From Reticulitermes lucifugus (lineage: Eukaryota > Arthropoda > Insecta > Blattodea > Rhinotermitidae): a DNA stretch of 46,933 bases. Both the position numbers and the translations under genes were made by a program. The DNA is taken from positions 8,312-55,244 of the forward strand of contig JAKCWW010002216.1 in NCBI GenBank assembly GCA_026260175.1, written 5' to 3'. The notes below the pieces were generated by a model. The model searched no databases. It was given only the letters and a program-made list of their open reading frames with translations, and was not told where the DNA came from. Shown here piece after piece: positions 32,546-43,110 of this stretch; position 1 is the first letter of the stretch, and each line of letters begins with the position of its first letter.

Positions 32546-34313
32546 GTAACTGAGGATGGGTGATGGATGTACGTTTACTGTTTGTTGCTTCTATTTAATA
32601 TGATGCATTATAGCACTGCACAGTAAAGACATTTGCCGAAAACTAGGAATGATGGGTTACACTTGGCGCGAAGAAGCTTCTCCTTTAAAAAAGTTTATTG
32701 ACGATTGTGAGCCTACAATGTATTAAAGAAATGTCTTTTTTATGTTTTGTTTTGTCATTATTAGTATTTATGCAGCCTCGTTCTTCCACATGCCACATGT
32801 GTAGCATTTGTGTAGATATAGGTTATGTTGCTATGGGACATCATTTTGTGCGTAACATATCTAATATTTTGGAAATACTTAACATAAAGATGTAGTCATT
32901 GTCTGTACGTTTTTAATGCAGTCAGTAAAGGTATTAACCGAGATATTTTCAAAATACTTGACATGTTACTGTTAGTCTACCAATGTCAATTGCTATAGCA
33001 TGCATATGTTGTCACGTCGAGATTTCCTTTTAAAATTAATGATATAAATGTTTTGCTTTTAAGTTATGTCGTTACACTACGATGACCAGCCACTTTAGTT
33101 AAGAGTAGTTAGATTTATGGTTAAGCAGTTTAAAATAAAACCCAAATTCAGTGAGAGGTTAATATGATAGGTCAGAATACAATTACTAACGGTATCTGGG
33201 CCCTTACTGTGCTCACATATCCTTGTATTCTAAATGTTGAATAGATGTTATAATTGTTTATAATAGCAAATGTTCCAGACATTTTGAAACTCAGGACTTC
33301 CATTTGCTTTACCCAGGCAGGTCTCTTTCATGCTACTTTGCTTATTATTGTTTTAGTAACTAAGTAATGAATTTAGTCAAAGTGTATAAGTTGTGTTGGA
33401 ATTGTATATGTTTTAGTATATGTTAGTGTAATCTGAATTTAGAGGTATTTGTATACTGTAGGCACAAGAATGACAGTAGGGTGCAAATGGTTTTCTGTGC
33501 GCTATTAATCCATACTAGATCAGGAATGCACCTAGCCTTCTGTACAATGAGTTCCGTGTTTCTTTCCCTGTCAGAGCGTGAATCAGATCATTCCTCCCAT
33601 GTAATGCCAACCATACCACAATACTCATTCTTACTCAGTTACATGCACATCTCTATACACCATATGAAGACACACTGAAAACTACCAAACCACATGAGGT
33701 ACAACAGCACTGTAGAAGTAACCACAAACATAATTAAAAGGGATTTAGAATGCTCATAAATTATTAAAGGAAGTATACAGGTAATGGTCATAATGTTACA
33801 TGTGAGTATGTGCAAAGTTTTATTGTCATATGTACAAGTACTTTATTTCTGAAGGTAAACTGATAATTTAGGATAATCTCACATTGTAATGTAAGATGGA
33901 TACAGGATTTTATTGCTAGCAGGTACACTGGGAATGTTTCACTTCTACACTTCCTATACATATTGTGATTTGTGTTGACAGTAGGGATACCCATACTACA
34001 GGCTGGAACATGAAAAAAGTAGCCCAGTCTTCATGTCAATGTCAATAAGAGTCTTATTACTAATGCAAGAATAACAAATGTTATATTATGTTTGAAAAGT
34101 TATTTTGTTCTTATTAAAGAATTGCTAGTCACCATTTTAAAGGTTGTGCTGAAAATTGTCTCCACTGGGAGTGACACAAAGCGATGCAGGGCTTCTTATC
34201 CATGGGTGGGGCTACTTTTTCGTGCTCCACTCTGTACGTTAATTTACTTCAAACAATAAACACACTGCACCTTAACACAATTCCAACCAACTGGTTCCTT
34301 TCATCTTTTTCAG
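32546..34313. other. CpG-poor sequence, probably intron 1
   Basis: TG/CA-rich, CpG-poor DNA ending in a good splice acceptor (ttcctttcatctttttcag, 34295-34313). No other feature supported. The 65-91 codon frames here lack domain content. Confidence 0.4.
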
Positions 34314-34429
34314 CGGATGTAAATGAATTTAGTACTTTGCTGCTGGATGTCGCAATGAAGCGGAAACACTTGCCAGCAGCATGCTCAAAAATGTTATCCA
34401 ACACCTTGAAGATTGAAATAAATAATTTG
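34314..34429 (+). CDS. Internal coding exon of an unrecognised small gene
   Basis: 116 bp between a pyrimidine-rich acceptor (tctttttcag) and a good donor (ttg|gtaggt). It starts in phase 1 (two bases complete a split codon) and ends on a codon boundary. It encodes DVNEFSTLLLDVAMKRKHLP then AACSKMLSNTLKIEINNL, an amphipathic, probably helical sequence with no signal peptide or membrane segment. The next two exons continue in the same frame with no stop, which is strong support. I do not recognise the family. The length (about 120-125 residues if the first exon is short) would suit a small helical subunit of a larger complex, but that is only a guess. Confidence 0.75.
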
Positions 34430-34800
34430 GTAGGTTATATCTATCACATGTATCAATAGATATATTTATAGTGCATTTACCATCAAATACCTGATGTTTA
34501 TGTTATTGAAGAGAGCAAAATTTTCATAACATGTGTTTAATATGACAACAGCCACCTTCCTACTTTTCCATTACAGATGTATGTAAATTTATGTGTAAAA
34601 ATACAGTATCATTCAGTTAAATGTTATAGTTCTCAGGTAGTATTACTCACTTGAAATTTAATGATGCATTATACAAATGATCACAGCACATTTTATATTA
34701 AGTTATTCAAGTATACTCAAACTTACAGCATTCTTATATTGTATTTTAATAGATGTGACTTATATTTTGGACACTGTCCATCATCTTAGGCTGAGAAACC

Positions 34801-34980
34801 TACAGTGTTTTGGAGAATGGATCTGTCTCCATCTTCAGATAGAAAAGGGAGAGCCTACTGTGGTGAGCCCTTCAAGAAGAGCTAGGCCAGTGACAGAGAC
34901 TGGGTCTTCTGAACAGGCTCACCAGCACATGTTCTCCCTTTTCCACCTGAAAGTGGAGACATTCATTCTCCAAAATGTGG
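34801..34980. repeat. Intronic imperfect hairpin of about 180 bp
   Basis: The left arm 34801-34869 (gttttggagaatggatctgt onwards) is an inverted copy of the right arm 34916-34980 (ending ccaaaatgtgg), with a loop of about 46 bases. It lies in the intron between the exons at 34314 and 35894. A 121-codon frame across it is an accident of the repeat. Confidence 0.8.
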
Positions 34981-35173
34981 TGGGTCTTGACAGTATCCAG
35001 ATTATCAGTCATGTCTCCTCATTTGTGCTGTGTGAAGTTTAAAATAATTAATTTAAGCCTTGCTAGCCAACACAAGAGGAGATGTCAGGGGCCACACATA
35101 CTAAGATTATATTGCTTAAGATAATTAAAAGAAAAAGAGTCCTACAATTTTCCATAGGTGCACCAAATATTTT

Positions 35174-35259
35174 CACTCACCTCCATCTGGTGCTGAAGTT
35201 AGGAATAGGTGGAGTTACACCTCCACTCCCCCATATTATTTGAGTGCATAGGGACACCT
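35174..35259 (+). mobile_element. SINE family B, 3' fragment
   Basis: Matches only the last 85 or so bases of the family: ctcacctccatctggtgctg, ggtggagttacacctccact and tgcatagggacacctt. A 5'-truncated insertion within the intron. Confidence 0.75.
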
Positions 35260-35893
35260 TGATTCCAAATATTTCTTTGGTGTGAGGGTTACTAAGAGTG
35301 ATATTGTATGATATTTACGATAACTCCTTGACAGAACTTCATTACTTATTTCAAACCCAGTGGTAAATACAGGTGTCCCTTTTCTCATGTCCCTGAGCAT
35401 GACAGCTGTCATGGGATGTGCCACTGGATGCAGCCTTCTATGTTGTAAAGCTGCCATGCCCAGGCACATTATGTATATATATCACCTGCTGTAACATTAG
35501 GAAACTTTGCACATGCCACAGATTTTATTTAGTTGTGTATGTTTCTTAGAATAAGCACTGACCATTTCCCAAAACGGCATTGATGGGTTGGTCTTTCAAA
35601 TGGAGACATTGTTCTCTGAGAGGCAGGAACTTTATTTTTATATATGTATATGGTCTAGATGAATGTCAACCTTCACAGGATTAGTAGGCAAGTTCTGAAT
35701 TTTTTTCTCTATATTGCAAAGCAATTAAGCCTTCTACTGGCCAGAAAAAGTACTAATAAAAAAGAAGGCTTGTGTAGGCAAGTCAACTTTTAAAACACTT
35801 GAACAAAAAAGTTACAGTGTGAGACACATGTAAATTAAAGGAAACAACAGCAGTAGTTCTAAGCCTGTTTATGTATTTTCTGTTCCGTTACAG
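35260..35893. other. Intron sequence, nothing recognised
   Basis: CpG-poor. Ends in the acceptor ttctgttccgttacag (35878-35893). Confidence 0.5.
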
Positions 35894-36019
35894 AAATATC
35901 CAACTGTTGAGGTGGACAGTTGTGTATATAACAGTGACACTTGGTGCATCTCAGAGAAGCTTAAAGAGGACATCGCAAAATCAGTACATAACATTAACAT
36001 GTTGGATCCTTTCAGCAAA
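35894..36019 (+). CDS. Second internal coding exon of the unrecognised gene
   Basis: 126 bp, exactly 42 codons, phase 0 at both ends. Acceptor gttccgttacag and donor aaa|gtatgt. It encodes KYPTVEVDSCVYNSDTWCIS then EKLKEDIAKSVHNINMLDPF then SK. It contains two cysteines and one tryptophan in the first half and a helical, charged second half. The exact codon-multiple length, proper splice sites and open frame make it convincing. Confidence 0.8.
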
Positions 36020-36809
36020 GTATGTAACAGGACTACACTGAGCTCTTATAACTGAACCATTCTGGTTTTACACTGAATGAAGTTATTTTGCTTTCATGTG
36101 GTAAAACAGGACACGATGGGGGGCTTTGCCTTGATAGTAGCTTTATGCTACTTGTTGAAGAAGAGTGGCCTTTCTGGTAATATTGTGAATAGCTCAACAG
36201 CAAACTGGAGGGGTTTTGTAACTGTTGAAACAGGTTGCTGTTCTCATTGTCTGTAATCGAGTTTTGAGCTTTATGCAAATGAAAGGGAAGGGACATTTGA
36301 AGTCAGACATGAACTTTGGGAGTATTCTCAAGTCTAGGGACTTGCAAATATTGAGGTATCCAGTGTTTGCCATATGTTCCTTACATTTTTTTTAACTACA
36401 CTATACTTTTATACTGATTGTGGAGAATTAAAATAAGAGACTGTATACAGTATTAGTCCTTTCCTATGTATGTAATATTTTTTTCATTTTAGAACTTCTG
36501 TTTTAAGGCCAATTTTGCCTTTTAAACATAAGGTAACATAACAAACATGGGAGTGGAATGGACTCACATTATGCATATTCCATCGTTCTCACTAACTGCA
36601 TATGATGCCAGTTTTAAAGCAGTGGGCATGAGGTATGTAGGCCCACCCAGAGAAAAATGGCACCCTGGGAGAACAAAACACGTGGCACCCCAACTCCTCT
36701 ACAGACAGACAGCTTTGCAATGTAACAGTTTGTACATTAAGTGAGCATTCATTAAAACCTAGTGATAATAATACTTTGTCACCTCATGAAGCTTTCTGGA
36801 ATGTTTTAT
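36020..36809. other. Intron sequence, nothing recognised
   Basis: CpG-poor intron with chance frames of 65 and 87 codons. Confidence 0.45.
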
Positions 36810-37010
36810 GCTCTTTAGGCTGCAAACCTGCCTGGTCTCAATTTGAATAATACTGTCTTCTGGAATGTGACACTATAATCTGGTTTAAATTTTAAAAGTT
36901 TCTTCCAAAACCTCTGTAAATGCTGACCAGACCATACAGTGTTGCATCCCAAGTCATTATTCTTCATAGTCACTACTATGAAAACCCCAAATCTCACATG
37001 ATGTGTTTTG
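36810..37010 (-). mobile_element. Possible interspersed-repeat relic
   Basis: The - strand reads MRFGVFIVVTMKNNDLGCNT then YSVTFQKTVLF. This resembles a peptide (roughly F.VVTAVTMKN.VFWD.TPC) that recurs in insect genomes because of an abundant repeat. Family not determined; the similarity is from memory. Confidence 0.35.
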
Positions 37011-37739
37011 ATTTACACTTTTTACACTTCTGGTCTTGGTTGCCCATTGTTCCTTTTCTTGATCTACTCTGCATCACCTAAACATAAATGTTATTACAGG
37101 CAACATTACTGCATGTGCAAAGCATTACGACATGAACAGACGCAGGACTCCTGCTAACCACTAACCCATTGTAGCATTTGTTAATATACAGCCCAGAATA
37201 AATTTTTAATGCTCCGACACTGTAACCTCAGAATTCCACCTGCATCAAAGAAAAAAGGCTTCATGCTAAACACACCATTATTATGTTTGTGTCAAATGTT
37301 AGGAATTGATATCGACAAGATCATAAGTTAAAAATAACACAAACAGTAGTGTACTGTTCACATACTGCTTTGCTTAATTGAGACAGAAAACGGTAACTTT
37401 CACAAAGTAACTGATTCAGTTTGCTGCTCCCCTTAAACTCAGTGCCCTGGGTGACCACCCAGCTCATCCACCTCTAAAGCCAGGTACAGGAAGAAAATGT
37501 ATCAGTGATAATATAGGGACAATTTTTTATATGACCCTACGCATCACTGTACAGTCAGATCATTCCACTTCATGGTAGGCAGTGCATCCGTCGCCACTGT
37601 TTTAGATTGCTATGAGGGAGGGTCCCTGTGCTTTACGTCAGTGCATTGCAGTTACTATTACATTTTGTACTGACCATACTTAAAGAAAGTGTTGGTAATC
37701 TAAGGAGCACATAGTTCATGACATATCAAGGTTCTGCTG

Positions 37740-38285
37740 GTGACACTGAAAACTTCTGAACTCGTTCTTTTAGATCATCTTCATGGCAAAGATTATTACC
37801 ATCAACTTTATCCTTAACATGCTTCACAAGTAACAGCTGCACAGGTACAGATCTGGTAAACAAGGCCACAATCCCCTGCTTATTATTCCATCACCAAAAA
37901 CTCTTTGCAGAAAACGCACAGAGTCATTCCCAGTGTGATCTGTTGCACCATCTTGCTGAAAAAGATACAGGTTCACTAATCACAGTTGCTTTTCCTGCTG
38001 ATGTGACACACCCAATGGCTGTGCAAGTCAGGTCACTGATCTTCTTGGAGTTGTCCATCTAGCACCAATTTTGTCCAATTCTTCCTCAGCACATATCTTC
38101 TGCATGTTATTTTACTGTCCGAAATGGAACCTGTTGCTTCAAACCTTTTCATATAATTGTAAATTGTTTTCATGTTTGGAAAAGGCACATCAGGAATCTG
38201 TGTCTGAATTTCTGATGACATTTCTTTTGAGAACTGTATTTAGTATATGTATCATACAGAAATGTGCAGTGTTGCAATAGAATCT
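37740..38285 (-). pseudogene. Mariner-like transposase pseudogene (intronic)
   Basis: The - strand from about 38275 reads YDTYTKYSSQKKCHQKFRHR, then IPDVPFPNMKTIYNYMKRFE and ATGSIS, the N-terminal helix-turn-helix domain of a mariner-like transposase. Much of the core is deleted. After a frame change it resumes with a FQQDGA-type catalytic segment (LFQQDGATDHT, near 37955), then SVRFLQRVFGDGIISRGLWP. It ends near 37760 with KDKVDGNNLCHEDDLKERV. The insertion is antisense to the host gene and inactive (internal deletion and frame breaks). Confidence 0.75.
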
Positions 38286-39297
38286 GCATAGCTACTGTAG
38301 ATGCCTCATAGAGACATCATACTCTGTCCAATAAGCAGCATGGGAACAAGCCAGCAAGAAGGCTTAATGTATAACATGACCCGACAGGAAGTGACTAATG
38401 TCGCAGTAATTTAAAATAGTGGCCCTGTATTAGATTTTAAAACTTGTAGCCATTAGTAGGAGATTTTACAGATTTATCTGATTTTGATAAGCTAATGGTA
38501 TGCCTGGTCTGTCATAATTAATAGTAAATTGCACAGTATTGTTAACACGGTATATAACAGCATTCATTAATACAATATTGTGAGAAATGGTGCTATTAAA
38601 AGATGAAAAGGAATTGGCATTTGTGACTGTGTTAAGACATTTTATCTGCCTTGCTTGAAATGAATGGAAGAAACTGCCCTACAGGCAAAATTAAATTTCT
38701 GGAAAACTCTTACTGCACTGCACAGAAATCCCATGTTGTTGCAAAAGAGCCTGCCAGTGATACTCAAGAATCACTGTTCTAGATTTATGTAATTTTATTT
38801 ACAGTTTTGTTTCACTGTAACATCAGAGGATGTTTTAGTGTGTGTTTGTTACTCCAAAGTACATAGTTATGCTTGAGTTGTACAAGATATTCTTCATACT
38901 GGACAATTAATGATACTGAAATACAGGAAAAAGTTGTGTAGGGCTATGTAGATATTCTACTTTTTACTGATGTGTTGCATAATATAATTATAATGAGCAA
39001 CACTAAATGACACATCATTTTTGAGACCTCTGTTGTTGGTCCATATCAAATGGAAAAAGCCACATTTTGTTACTTCTGTTTACTTTATGTACCAGAACAG
39101 AGGTGCTTGAATTGTATCAGTAAATGCAATTATACAGAATTCATTGTCTGGTGATCTTGAGTGAAATCTTGGGAGGCAAGTAGCTGAAAGGGCATCTTCT
39201 CAAGAAACGTCATGGATTCAGTCCTCTAGCTATGATGATAGTATTTCATCATTTTGAAGAAAAAAAAAAGTGTGTATATGAGATCATTTTTTTACAG
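38286..39297. other. Intron sequence, nothing recognised
   Basis: CpG-poor. Ends in the acceptor gatcatttttttacag (39282-39297). Confidence 0.5.
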
Positions 39298-39411
39298 GTA
39301 GAGGGCATATTACAAGAGTCGAGGAGTGTAATACGTGTGTTGGATCAAATTCAGAAAGAGAAAACCTGTGAGATGGACATACGCTTAAGGACATTGAAGC
39401 AGCACCTATAA
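39298..39411 (+). CDS. Terminal coding exon of the unrecognised gene
   Basis: Begins after a strong acceptor (catttttttacag) in phase 0. It encodes VEGILQESRSVIRVLDQIQK then EKTCEMDIRLRTLKQHL and a TAA stop at 39409-39411. Predicted to be a charged helix, possibly a short coiled coil (L/I/V spacing I-L-x-x-S-x-x-V-I-x-V-L-x-x-I). Together with 34314 and 35894 it gives 117 residues in one open frame. The 3' UTR follows, with AATAAA at 39689. Confidence 0.8.
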   Translation, partial: VEGILQESRSVIRVLDQIQKEKTCEMDIRLRTLKQHL

Positions 39412-39710
39412 GAATACACAACAGATTTTATATGAGTATTTTTGTAAAGAATGGAAGGTCTGTGAAAACATAACTTTTTTAAAACATAGCATTCCACATT
39501 TATGTAATCATTTTCAGTTTTAACTTGAAATAACTGAAATGAAATTCTAAGAGTCTAGATGTTTAACATTGATGGAGTTCCCATTGTATTTCAGTATGCA
39601 TTGAAAATTCGGGATATGTACACTAGACACAAAGCTGAAGTGATCTTTTTTTTTTAATTGATGCAACATGTACCTAGAAAATATCAATAATAAACATGTG
39701 TGCCAAGGAT
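39412..39710 (+). other. 3' UTR of the three-exon gene
   Basis: AT-rich sequence from the stop codon to just past AATAAA (39689-39694). The cleavage site is inferred about 15-25 bases after the signal. Confidence 0.5.
39689..39694 (+). promoter_or_regulatory. Polyadenylation signal AATAAA
   Basis: Canonical hexamer 278 bases after the stop codon, followed by a TG-rich stretch (catgtgtgcc) of the kind that supports cleavage. Confidence 0.55.
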
Positions 39711-40224
39711 ATCAATTTACTATCTGTGCCTTATATATTCAAGCTAATGTGACTGATAAGTGATAGACATTCTAAAAAGGCTGATCATAATTGATCAAAA
39801 ATATGTACCATGGCAAGTCATTTAAATTTATCTGTTTTATATTTGTGCATCTTTTTAAAATCTCATATTTACATGGTCATTTTCAGTGTTACTTAAGCAG
39901 AATTTTAAGCCTGAACTACTGATGGCATCATTAAATAAACCATAGTTCTAGGAGTCTGGATTTGAATTTAACACTGAACTGTACATGTTACTGTAATACA
40001 CATTTGGTGAAGGATAATGTTCCATGACATAAATTCCATGTGACTGATACGTGATACACATATTAAAATGTTTGATTTTAACTGATCATAGCTATATGCC
40101 ACAGCAGATCAATTTCTGTTCCTTGCTATTGTTGAATTTGATTTTGTATGAAATTAAAATTTGTTAAATTGATGATGATAATATAATAATAATAATCACA
40201 CACTGCAGAAAACATTGAAAACTA
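39711..40224. other. Intergenic, nothing recognised
   Basis: CpG-poor AT-rich sequence. A short aat run lies at 40181-40195. Confidence 0.45.
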
Positions 40225-40990
40225 ATTTGAATAGCAAAAACCTTATGAAGGCGATCAATACATACGCTATCGCACAATTAGCATACTTGCATGGCATTAT
40301 ATCACGGTGTCCGACAGATCTTCAGTTTGGAGAGAATAATTAGAACTAAAATGACAAAAGTCCACATGCACCATAAAAACTCTAGTTCTGAAAGGTTTCT
40401 ATTACCAAAAAATGAAGGGGGTGTAGGGATTACTGATATACATAGCCTTCACAACACCCAAGTTAAATCATTAAGACGTTACTTTCACAAGAAGACAAAT
40501 AACTCCCACCACATCAAATTATATGTGACACACAGGTTAATTACACACCTCTTAATTTACATGATCCTCTCCCAGAACAAAATGAGAACAAAATGAAAAC
40601 ATCAGAACAATACAAGAACAGAACTCTACACGGGGGGACATGCCTATCACCTCGAAAAGCTAATGTCAATAAAACAGCATTGAATGCATGGCTAAAGGTT
40701 GGCGAACTCTTTACAGAAACAACTGGATATATAATGGCCATCCTGGATCAGGTTATTAGTACCCGTAATTACAACCGTGTGTACATCATGAACGATCACT
40801 CTGTACTCAGCACAGAGTGACAACATATAGGATTTACTGCTCTGCAGACTCAAAGAGTTTTCAATTTCAAGATTTTGATTTTAGGCTTCTGCCACGATGT
40901 TGATGAGATGTGCGCTATTCTGGGATATTAAGCGGCGTAATACCCTAGAAGAGCGCAGATCTCACTTTTCAAGATGTTTGGATGCAGCGG
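40225..40990 (+). pseudogene. Non-LTR retrotransposon RT C-terminus (R2/CR1-like), two frames
   Basis: One frame (about 40230-40596) reads KNLMKAINTYAIAQLAYLHG, then RIIRTKMTKVHMHHKNSSSE, then LPKNEGGVGITDIHSLHN. After a frameshift a second frame (40593-40820) reads RTLHGGTCLSPRKANVNKTA, then NAWLKVGELFTETTGYIMAI and DQVISTRNYN. These are typical post-catalytic motifs of a LINE family with 'LP..EGG.Gi.di..lhn' and 'HG.....l....v...as..WL..g.l..eteg...aiQDqvi.TrnY'. This is a fourth LINE family in the window, distinct from those at 14905, 21185 and 24389. CpG is less depleted here than in flanking DNA, which suggests later insertion. It is frameshifted and truncated at the expected zinc-finger end. 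Confidence 0.8.
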
Positions 40991-42049
40991 GTTTTACTAA
41001 TTATATTGTATAATTTTAACATAAATTTAGTATACTACTATGCATTGTTGTTTGAATGGCATATTCGCATTTCACCATTTACTGTTGACAGGCTGTATAA
41101 TAATACTGTATATAATTCTTGAAGTACAGATACTCCCTGATGATGGCTACTGACAGTGGCCAAAACATGTAAGAATGCTTTATATTCGAAAAGTACTGCA
41201 TTCGTTGGTGATGAATGTGTTGGTTTACAATCAGCTTGATCGAACTCAACATAACTTGACCCAACATAAGACTGCAGGAATCCAAATGTTAGCACACAAA
41301 GAGGCTGCACCAGTTGTAGCAATGTAGCATTCTAGGGAAGTCTGTGGATGCAGCTGCACACTTTGAAGCCGCATAAAAATCAAACACATTCTAACACATA
41401 ATTAGAAATAAGATGAACGCTCAAATACAAACATAAAACTGACACTGAGGTTGGCATGAAAGTCAGTGTCGTCAACAGGGGAAACCAACTCCAATGTACT
41501 GGCACAACAAACACACATATTTACAACAAATTGGCATAAACATATCCAAATATAACCTGTAAATCCAACTTTAAATTAACACAAAGTAGCACCAACTAAA
41601 ACCAAAGCAATGTAACAGCAAGAGCACAAAGGCGATGTGCGTGCATCAGCTGTAGCAAACTGACACTATCTGTAAAGTGCTTACATTGCCTTGTGAACAG
41701 TAAATTTAGGAATATCTTGAAAACTTCAAATCAGTGTCTAATGCAAACTCAATAGAGTGCCTACAACACCCAAAGATGACAATAACAGATCACAAAGCTT
41801 GCTGACACTGGTAAAAGCACAAACATGACGACAGCCTTCTGTAATAGATCCAAACAAACCACACATGCAAGGTTTCAAGTTCACACAGTGGTGTTGCTAA
41901 ACATTCAGGTCTTCTGAGACGTGACATTGTGTTGTTGGACAAGTAGTTCCCGATGTTTTGGAGGATCATAGTGCCTTCATGTTCAGGGTCAAGCATTCCA
42001 AGAAGAATGTCTTAAACATAATGTATTCAAATAGTTGATGAACTGAATT
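40991..42049. other. Intergenic; contains a second ctgatga...acatgt relic
   Basis: At 41137-41164 the sequence ctgatgatggctac...gtggccaaaacatgt resembles the element core at 17468-17498, but GAAA is changed to AAAA. No gene recognised. Chance frames of 68-94 codons overlap one another. Confidence 0.45.
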
Positions 42050-43110
42050 TATTTCTCCTTAACAACAACACTTACCTTCTAACTAATGCTGCACGCAACA
42101 TAGCAGTCTCCCTGGGACTTCATACAGCAAGCCCAGTGACACCATTCAAAGCATTTTGTAATGTGCATTATTTCAAACTCAGAAATGCATCCACAGTTTT
42201 GTTTGAATCATAGTGATATCATTAAATCTCCTTCCCTTTAACACCATCTTGAGTTCTGGAAAAATAAAGCAGTCACATGGCGCTAAATCTGGTGAGTTGG
42301 GAGGGTGTGGAATGACAGTCACTTTGTTTTCAGACAGAAATTCACACATAGACAAAACTGAGTAAGCAAGTGTATTGTCACGGTGGACAAATCGGTCTCC
42401 TGAATTCCACTTTCAGTTTGTTTTTGCCACACATTTTCCCACAGATGCTGTAACATATCAATACGGTGATGGTGGTTTACAGTACGTCCTTGTGGAACTA
42501 ATTCATAATGCACATCTCCAAGAATATTAAAAAAAATTAGTATGCTCTTCACATTTTGAGTGAACCTGTCTTGCCTTTCTTGGGCATGGAGATGATGGGC
42601 TCCTCCACTGAAAGAACTGTTGCTTGGTTTCTGCACTGTACCCATAAACCCACATCTCATGACCTGTGATTATCTTCAAAGGGAATTCCTGGTCTCTTGC
42701 AAGCCTCTCTTCAAGGTCCTGCCATGTGCTGATATGATCCTCCTTCTGATCTTCAGTCAGCACACAGGGCACAAATTTGGTGGCAGTCTGATGCATGTTC
42801 AGATTGTCTTTCAAAATGCTCAAAACTGATCCAAATGAATTTCCCAACATTAGCAACTTTACAGATACTTATTATTCTGATTTTGAGGACAAATTCCTTC
42901 ACTTGATCCACATTTTCACCTCTTTTGCTAGTCAATGGACATCCCGAGTGTTCAGCATCTTCAACAGAGGTCACACTGGTTTTGAACTTGGAATGCCACT
43001 CAAAAACTTGTGTTCTTCCCACTCTCCAAAACTACTTCAACGGTTTGAAAGCTACCATAGCATTTTCACCAGTTTAAAACAAGATGTGATGTAGACATGT
43101 TGTTCTTACA
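42050..43110 (-). pseudogene. Mariner transposase pseudogene, nearly full length
   Basis: The - strand shows the domains of a mariner (SETMAR-like) transposase in order across three frames. The HTH region GRTQVFEWHSKFKTSVTSVE starts at 43022. The linker KFVPCVLTEDQKEDH follows. Next is the first catalytic segment IITGHEMWVYGYSAETKQQ (42670-42614), then SPSSPCPRKARQVHSK and a decayed VHYELVPQGRTVN. The final catalytic block is HPPNSPDLAPCD (about 42315-42280), followed by FIFPELKM. In an active enzyme the first block reads TGDE; here the Asp codon is His (42661-42659), so even without the frameshifts the copy is catalytically dead. The N-terminal Met-Ser-Thr region is near 43098. Terminal inverted repeats were not found. 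Confidence 0.9.

Noticed and set aside
34677..35042. 121-codon frame as a gene
   Set aside because: It runs through an intronic inverted repeat and has no conserved composition or start context.
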